The translations under genes were made by a program, and so were the position numbers. The notes below the pieces were generated by a model. The model saw nothing but the letters and a program-made list of their open reading frames with translations, made no database searches and was not told the origin of the DNA. A stretch of 64,000 bases of DNA, taken from assembly GCA_034401135.1 (NCBI GenBank), contig JAWZSP010000006.1, forward strand, positions 2,790,001-2,854,000, given 5' to 3'. Positions 57,601-64,000 of the stretch are shown here, piece by piece (position 1 is the first letter of the stretch; each line of letters opens with the position of its first letter). This DNA comes from Volutella citrinella. Lineage: Eukaryota; Ascomycota; Sordariomycetes; Hypocreales; Nectriaceae.

Positions 57601-60600
57601 GCATCAACCCGTCATCGCCAGGGCCAGCTGCATCCATGGTCGAATCCGCACCCGAGGAGCCGGGTCCCGACAGTGCCAGTGCAACCGGGCGGCTGAGCGC
57701 ACGCTCCACAAGCTGAATCAACGACGAGGCTCATCCTCGCACAGCCATTTGCGGACAGGCAGGCCGGTATCCCGAATTATTGGCTCACAGGCACCGAACA
57801 CCACATGAAGCGACCATATCTGCTGACCAGACAGACTGGACTCCCTGACATGGCTTACAGCCCAATGGGCGCCAGGGCTTCTGAGCCAGGCAGAAGCCGT
57901 GACAGACAAAGGGGCCAACGGCTTGTTCTTGGATGACACGGGCCGAACGGAGCTGTTTTAGACTGTGGCGCATAGAGAGCGAGAGAGTTGGGCGCGGGGG
58001 TTCCGTAGCACTCGACGCATTCGCAGCAATTGCGTCTGTCACCTCAGACGCCGCATCTGGGAACCCCGTCCAACTTCCAGTAATCAACAAGTCAGCACAG
58101 CGAGGTGTGTGCAATCGCTCTCGCCGATGCTGTGGCCAGTCCCATCAACACACCACAGGCAGCGTGACCCAATATTCTCGTCCAGGCGTTCCCTGTCCAC
58201 CCCCAAAAGCAACGAGTTCAGCCGCTCCGTTCTTGGACAGGACTGCATAGCGAGAAGCACACAGCGCTGCTGCACTCTCACTCGTCGTAACGCGCCCACG
58301 CGGAGAAACACCCACACATCCTGCTGAGCCAGCCGCACCACAGGCAGCCCGACCGTAGGCAAGGCGGCCCAGGCGCGTAGACGGCGCCGAGTGACTGGTC
58401 CCAGCATCCAGAGGCGGAACGGTTCTAGGCGCTTGTGGCGCCGTGGCAATCATACCTAGAGTATTGTATTGCCCAGGGGGGAGCGTTGCGCTCTGGCGCT
58501 CTGGCGTCCAGGGTCGTCGATCAATCCACCTCTGGGTTCGGTGAGGCCTCTGCGGATTCCCCATGTAAATTGAGGACCCATCTCCCAGGGAATTCATTGC
58601 CGCTGCATACGTAGTAGGCAGCATGGAGCCTGGAGTGTAGCCCGCCGTCATGGTACCGATCGCTGCCGCTCTACCCCCAGCATGCATGGCGTTTTCGCTT
58701 CCTAGGGGCTTCGCCCGAGGAGAGTGAGGCAACAGGAAAAAGTAAATCCAATGCTATAGTTTGTGTCGAGCCCCCAACAAGACGGGGGGGTTGAGCAGCT
58801 AACATACCCATTCAATCAGGGATATCGAGGCTAGTGATATTATTGGACTCTGTGTGCCGTAGGGAATATGCAAAGTACACGGCCTGCCACCAAGCACTGG
58901 GATGCTGAACCTGGCAGAGCCTGTGTGAACTCACACGCTTCTGCAATTTCACTGACATGAGTTGCCTGTCATGGCCACGATAATATCCCGGTGCACACGG
59001 AGCTTGACCAGGGAAGACCGTGGTAAATGGTATTGTGGCTGATGTTGCCAGTCCCGACAATTCAATTAGGTTGAATGCACCTGGTCGATGGGCTTGAAGA
59101 GACAGCGCCACTCTGAACGATCGGCGCAGGGATGTGTTGCGTAGATCGTCCGCGGCTTGGTGGGCGGCCACAGAGGCGCCCCACAGTTGCAACAGGCTCT
59201 ATGCTGGCAGGTTGGCACTCCGACTCCCAAATACGCATCAGATGCAAAGCCCAGGAAGGGGAAAGAGGGCCTGGAATGCTGAATCCGCGTAGCCGCGACC
59301 ATCGCCGATGGCGCCCAGGAGACGGACGGGGCTTGCCGTCTTGAGCCGGCCTCGCCTTGGGTACGAAATCAGGGTCTGGCCGCCTGCCTCTCTGTCGTTT
59401 CATAGGGCTCGTAACCAGCACAACAGAGCTGACCACCAAATCAACGCACAAGCCAAGGCCGCGGGATCCACGTGTTGAAACGGTTTTCCAGCAAGCCGCC
59501 GTCAGCCTCCGCTGTGGTGACTGAGGCGTAATGCTCCTATGCAGGTACTGTGGCCAGTCCTCCAAGCCAGCCGCCGCAATGCTGACGGGAACTCTTGTGC
59601 GGTATTCTCCAGCCACTACGCGTGTACAGGGAAGCTGAAAGCCTGCCGCAAGCAAGTTTCCGTCCTCCGTTCCGGGCAGAGCGAACCATCGTTGGCTCCA
59701 ATTGATGCACCGTGCTGTGCACAATCCCGTAGGGCGCGGATCAAACCTTCAACTCGGGCACCTACCTCGGGCACCCACTTCGGAGTGCCCTTGCACCTTT
59801 CCAAAGGCTACCTAGCAGGGTGGGACGGCTTTTGTGCCTCAGTCGACTCTGCCAGACCCAGGTCGTGTGACAGGGCTGCGGCTGGCGTTAGCATGTCCAG
59901 TAGCCAAGATGTATTGTTATGAAAACAGGTGACAATGATGTCCACTGCCGCGCCATGAGGCGTTTCCCGCTCAATCAAGGCAGCAGTTCGTAGGGTCTTG
60001 ATTCTTCAATGGCATGAAGGCTCTCGTTAATGTTTGAAGCCCGGCTGGATGGCACAGGAGGGTGGGTCGCCGGCTTTCGACTGGCTGGTGACAATATTAT
60101 CGGCGGGCTATTTGCTATGGTCCGGCCACTTGTCTTGGAGGGGTGGACGGGGGAAAATGATAACCTCGGGTAGCGTAGGATTTGCATCTGTGCGACGTGG
60201 GGCCTGGGATCTGGTGAGGCCCATGGTGCCGGGATGCATGCGGAATCCGTCAGAGATGGTCAACTAGGATCAGCTTTGGGCAGTGGTCTCGATCTTCGTC
60301 CAAAGGTCCATTCGTCTCCGCCTTACAATGTGATGGCACGATCCCCGCTCGATCCATGTCTAGACCCATCAGCTAATCAAATGGGGTTTGCATTGGCTTG
60401 ACGTCTCTCTGCCGTTAGTCTTATCACGGTCGCGCTTGCTTACGTACCTATTTTGTCAGTTGTTGCATTGTCGGTTGCTTCAGACCGTGAGCGCGTGTGT
60501 CCGAACACCTGGGTGGATTAGTGTGAAGGGGTAGGGGGGAAGAAGGAGAATTACGTTGGCTGCTTGCCTTCCCCTCCCCCCCCCTCCAAGAACCGACACC

Positions 60601-63600
60601 CATGCTCGACGGGCGGATCACACTACAGCGGAGCAACAGCTTGGTGATGCGGCTGGCTTGGTGCTAGTCCCCTGGGCGTCCTCGACACCACTGGCACATG
60701 GCAATGCCTGCTGCGGCAACATCCAGGACCGTCGGGCGGCACTCAATGGCAGCGGCGAGCTGCGTGCTCCCACTCCTCCCTTGCTCACACCAAGATACCC
60801 TGTCCATGCCCTTGACCACTGCCGCACCCTGTCCCTGCCGAGATGTGCTGCGAGATGAGCAGGCCCCCAGCACGGTTCGAATTGACAGGACGGTGACGGG
60901 CTGAGCCTAACTGAAACTTGGCATTTTCCCTCTCTGGCGTCAGCGGTATCGCGGATGCTCGGTCCCTCCCTCATACCTGCGGCAGCCCTGAGATGACGAA
61001 AACAGGGCGGCTCCGCGCTGGCGGCCGCGACAGGGCCTGCTGAAAATGCCAAAGGAGAAACGTACGAGCCTTGTTGGGAACAATCGGCACCAACAGCTAG
61101 CGAGGTTGATAGTGCCCGGGTACGCCTCCTTAGCCCAAACGGCTGGGCGACAGGGCACGCACCAGCAGATCAAGACTTGACAGCGCTAGAGACCGTCGTG
61201 AAAGGTGAGAGGTCGTAGTGAGGCGCTAGGTTTTCACCCAGCCGTCGACGGCGTCCCGGGTGCCACGGCGTCGAAACCCCAGAAAGGGGCTCCCGGGGCG
61301 CATCTTGGCTTTGATTGTGGCGGCAGGATTCCGCAGCCTCTTGACAGGGGCATCCTGCGATCCATGCCTCTGCGCTTGGAGGGTGGAAGGTAAGGTACTT
61401 ACTGGGCGGGCAACAGTCACTGCGGTATGAGGTAGGTGCGGTCCTGCGCGCATCCGCAGGTGAGGGAGGTGCGGGGGTAATGTCCCTTAGTCAGCTCAGT
61501 GCACCTTGCCTGAAGGCAAGCGCGATGAGGGAACTACGACACGCATTAGGCGGTACTCTATCCCAAGTACGTAACGATACTGGTCGGAATTTTACTCAAC
61601 AAGAGCAAGCGCGCAGAGTCATTAAAACGGAGCAAAGGGAATTGCACCAGTCGGCATGTCGGCCATTGCTCGATTCTTGTGTATGGTAGAGCTGTCAACC
61701 CCCAGCATTTGTCCCAAAGGCGGCCACCGAATTACACGCGGCGACACTTTCCGTTGGTGTCCAATGGACCAAAAGTCAGTTCTCGGAGCATGCGGCTCAA
61801 TTCGAGTCCGACTTTGGGTCAAAGCAACCTCGATGTCATGAATTGCTGGCTGCTTCATGCTTTGCCTCTTTCGCCCTCGGTTGGGGGAGGGGAGGGCAAG
61901 CGGCTGGTCCCGCAAAGGCGCCCCTGTACCATGTAGTACTCCGAATTCGTTTGGCAAGGGTCCTGTGCTGCGCCCGAGGTCTATTTTTCCCAATTTCCTG
62001 GGACGAAGCCAATTTGACATCCAGCCATGCCTTGCGGCTCCAGCACTACCGTGGGGTGGCGCACAACTGGCTTGAGGGAAAAGCCCGCGTTCGTCAGCTT
62101 GAGGCGGGGGGAATGGCCAATACCGATCTTGGCGCAGTTACCGTAAAGCCAAGATTCTGTGATGGGGCACCTAAACACTACTAGCCAAAGGTAAATCGCG
62201 AGGTGGGAACCAACTGGGACGCAGGGGAAGAGTCGGGTGAGCGCAAGACTCGACGAATGGATCCCCAGGCAGCTTACCTATTCCAGTCCCATGACAAGCT
62301 GAAGCTCTACGCGAGGGCAGTGGACCATGAGAAGCACTGGTAACAGCGCATACGAGTCGTGAGTATATTGCACGACACGGCTTGACCCATTGTTGTTGGT
62401 GGAAGCAACCATCCATCAATGCGATTGATCAATAGCATAGCAGCAAGTAGCGTTCGAGCCAGTGGTTCAAAGCCTTGGCCGTAATGCCACACCACTGGCT
62501 CGTATGGCTTACCCGCTCTTCGACTAGTCACAAAGGAGGTCTAGATCAAGACAAGACCCTCAGCCTTACCTTTTTTCGGGAATGTTAGACGAGTAAGGCC
62601 ATGTGATAGGGTCTCACCTCGTGTGGTAGCATTGTGTAGGTGCTACTCGTGTGCGGGAGAACAGGATGAAGCTGATGCTGGGGAGTCTATTCCGTATGAC
62701 TGTGCTGCGCAAGTGGCGAAAAGGTGCTGTGCAAGAATATTGTCCGATTGCGAGGCAGGCAGGCGGGTCTCGAGGGACGGGCTACGTAAGCAGGTGCTAC
62801 ACGGAGGTACATTGTTCGACTCAAAACAGGAGATTGCGCGTTGCCATAATTAGGAGCAGGCCGGTATGGAGCACATCCGAAAGACTCTGTGGTCTGTAAC
62901 TCTGTATGTACGGACTAGTATTCTGCAGTCCTGTAATAATGCAATGGAAGGTGCCGCATTCTCGGTTCGCGGGATGGATGGGTGAGCTAGCTGTCTCGCG
63001 TCCAGCAGGCCCCTCTTGGCCCTGCCCTGGGCGATCGCCGCGCCCTGCTTCTCCATCTGGGTACGGAGGATAAGACGGGACTGACGGGTTAGGTATAGAC
63101 GTCGATTATGGTAATTACGGGGACCAGGTATGGATGCCACCAGGCTCGGTATGGGGGAAGAGGTTGCACACTAGGCCAGTTGACGTCGAGGACTCAAAAG
63201 CATGATGAACGCACTAACACGTCTGCCAGCGACGCCTTGACGTTGGCAATCCTTGGCAATGGCAAGTCACTCACTGATTGACGGCTACGGACAAATGCAT
63301 CGACCGTGTTGCGATCTGTGGGGCCAGTCTGGTCCCAACTCTCTTCTCGTCCCTTTGGGAATGTGTTGGACGCAGGAGCATGCTGCAGTGCGACGCCAAC
63401 CCTAGGGATCCAAGGCCAAGGATCAAGCTCGTCGAGAACGGTGGCTCATGAATTCGCAGTTGAATAGCTCGGCGCCTCCGCGGACGGTCTGAATTCGGCG
63501 CATTATTATAGTGATTAGTAGTAGTTGAGGCGATTGAGCTGCGTAATGTTTCCGTGTCGACTGCCAACTCGCTCCGCCCGCCTATTCTGGCTCGCTAGAT

Positions 63601-64000
63601 CACAGCTGCCACAGGCTGCCAGTGAGCTATCACCCACTACTCGCGGCTACTAGTCGGCCCCTGGCCCATGCACCTCAGCTGAGTCTGGACCAGGCCGATG
63701 ACAATGCGAGTGCGTCTCCACTGGACGCTTTGGCGCTAGTGCCAATGCGAACCGACCTGACCCAGTACCAGCCAGTACAGTACAATCCCGTCCTCGCCTG
63801 GGTCTTTGCACCCAACACGGGCCTGCCAGCTAATAGTCACAAGGGGTGTGCAGCTCGAAACTTTGCCCCCGGCCAGGCCTATGGCGCGAGGGCCCCGTCA
63901 CGTCGCCGTCGTGATTGGTGTGCCCGCTGAGTCTGGGCAGAATCCAACCATTCCAGGTGTAGATGGCAAACGATAACTAAGAAGACACTTGAGCCCAAAC
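54620..64000. other. Gene-poor right end of the window
   Basis: About 9.4 kb follow the copper transporter without a gene I can support. Open frames are short (most under 130 codons) and frequently broken. The longest, minus 58145-58732 and minus 59062-59724, have no recognisable domains. A minus-strand piece at 55331-55513 looks like part of a membrane protein and ends at a plausible donor, but I found no continuation. No telomeric repeat, rRNA or tRNA is seen. Decayed genes or transposon remains are possible. Confidence 0.4.

Noticed and set aside
58145..58732. 195-codon minus-strand frame
   Set aside because: Ala/Gly/Pro-rich, no domain, isolated in a gene-poor region; not enough to call a gene.
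59062..59724. 220-codon minus-strand frame
   Set aside because: No recognisable motif and overlapping frames on the other strand of equal quality.
60860..60920. GGTTCGAATT resembling a tRNA T-loop
   Set aside because: The flanks do not form a T-stem, acceptor stem or anticodon arm.
1..64000. CRISPR arrays, dispersed 5S rRNA genes, telomere repeats, terminal repeats of transposons
   Set aside because: Looked for by eye on both strands; no regularly spaced repeats, 5S-like start sequence, TTAGGG arrays or convincing long direct or inverted terminal repeats were seen. Old, diverged copies could be missed.

Overview
The window is nuclear DNA of a filamentous ascomycete. The evidence is short introns (about 45-60 nt, one of about 256 nt) with GTAAGT/GTATGT-type donors and CTAAC/CTGAC branch sites just before the acceptor, GC-rich coding regions, and orthologues of well-known fungal genes. 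The gene set and protein wording point to Sordariomycetes, probably Hypocreales; that placement is inference. I find 15 protein-coding genes with good support, plus one tRNA, and nothing bacterial, viral or CRISPR-like.

Left part (1-20 kb), densely packed. On the minus strand lies the N-terminal three quarters of the ATR/Mec1 checkpoint kinase (cut by the window edge), followed by an Hsp70-like ATPase. Divergent from the latter is a coiled-coil protein of unknown function. Next comes a divergent pair made of a gamma-glutamylcyclotransferase-like protein (minus) and a glutamine-synthetase-fold amidoligase (plus). This pair is the most interesting context in the window, because the two enzyme classes make and cleave gamma-glutamyl-type amide bonds. 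After it come the biotin-carrying alpha subunit of 3-methylcrotonyl-CoA carboxylase (minus), a PNPOx-like flavin-fold protein (plus), and an auxin-efflux-carrier-family transporter (minus).

Middle (20-43 kb). A roughly 7 kb gene-poor stretch leads to the HOG-pathway MAPKK Pbs2, which is preceded by a 519-nt leader with no ATG. Then come a Sur7-type eisosome membrane protein (minus), the mitochondrial octanoyltransferase Lip2 (plus), the urea transporter Dur3 (plus, with a cluster of GATA sites upstream), tRNA-Thr(AGT) (minus), D-arabinono-1,4-lactone oxidase Alo1 (plus) and a tetraspanin (minus).

Right part (43-64 kb). Another roughly 7 kb gene-poor stretch precedes the MADS-box regulator Mcm1 (plus). 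A Ctr-family copper transporter (minus) follows, and the last 9.4 kb has no gene I can support.

Most genes are conserved housekeeping or signalling genes without an evident shared pathway. The two neighbourhoods that look functionally linked are the amidoligase/cyclotransferase pair and, more weakly, the Hsp70-like/coiled-coil pair. Exon boundaries were read by eye from splice signals and checked for frame continuity; they are not transcript-supported.
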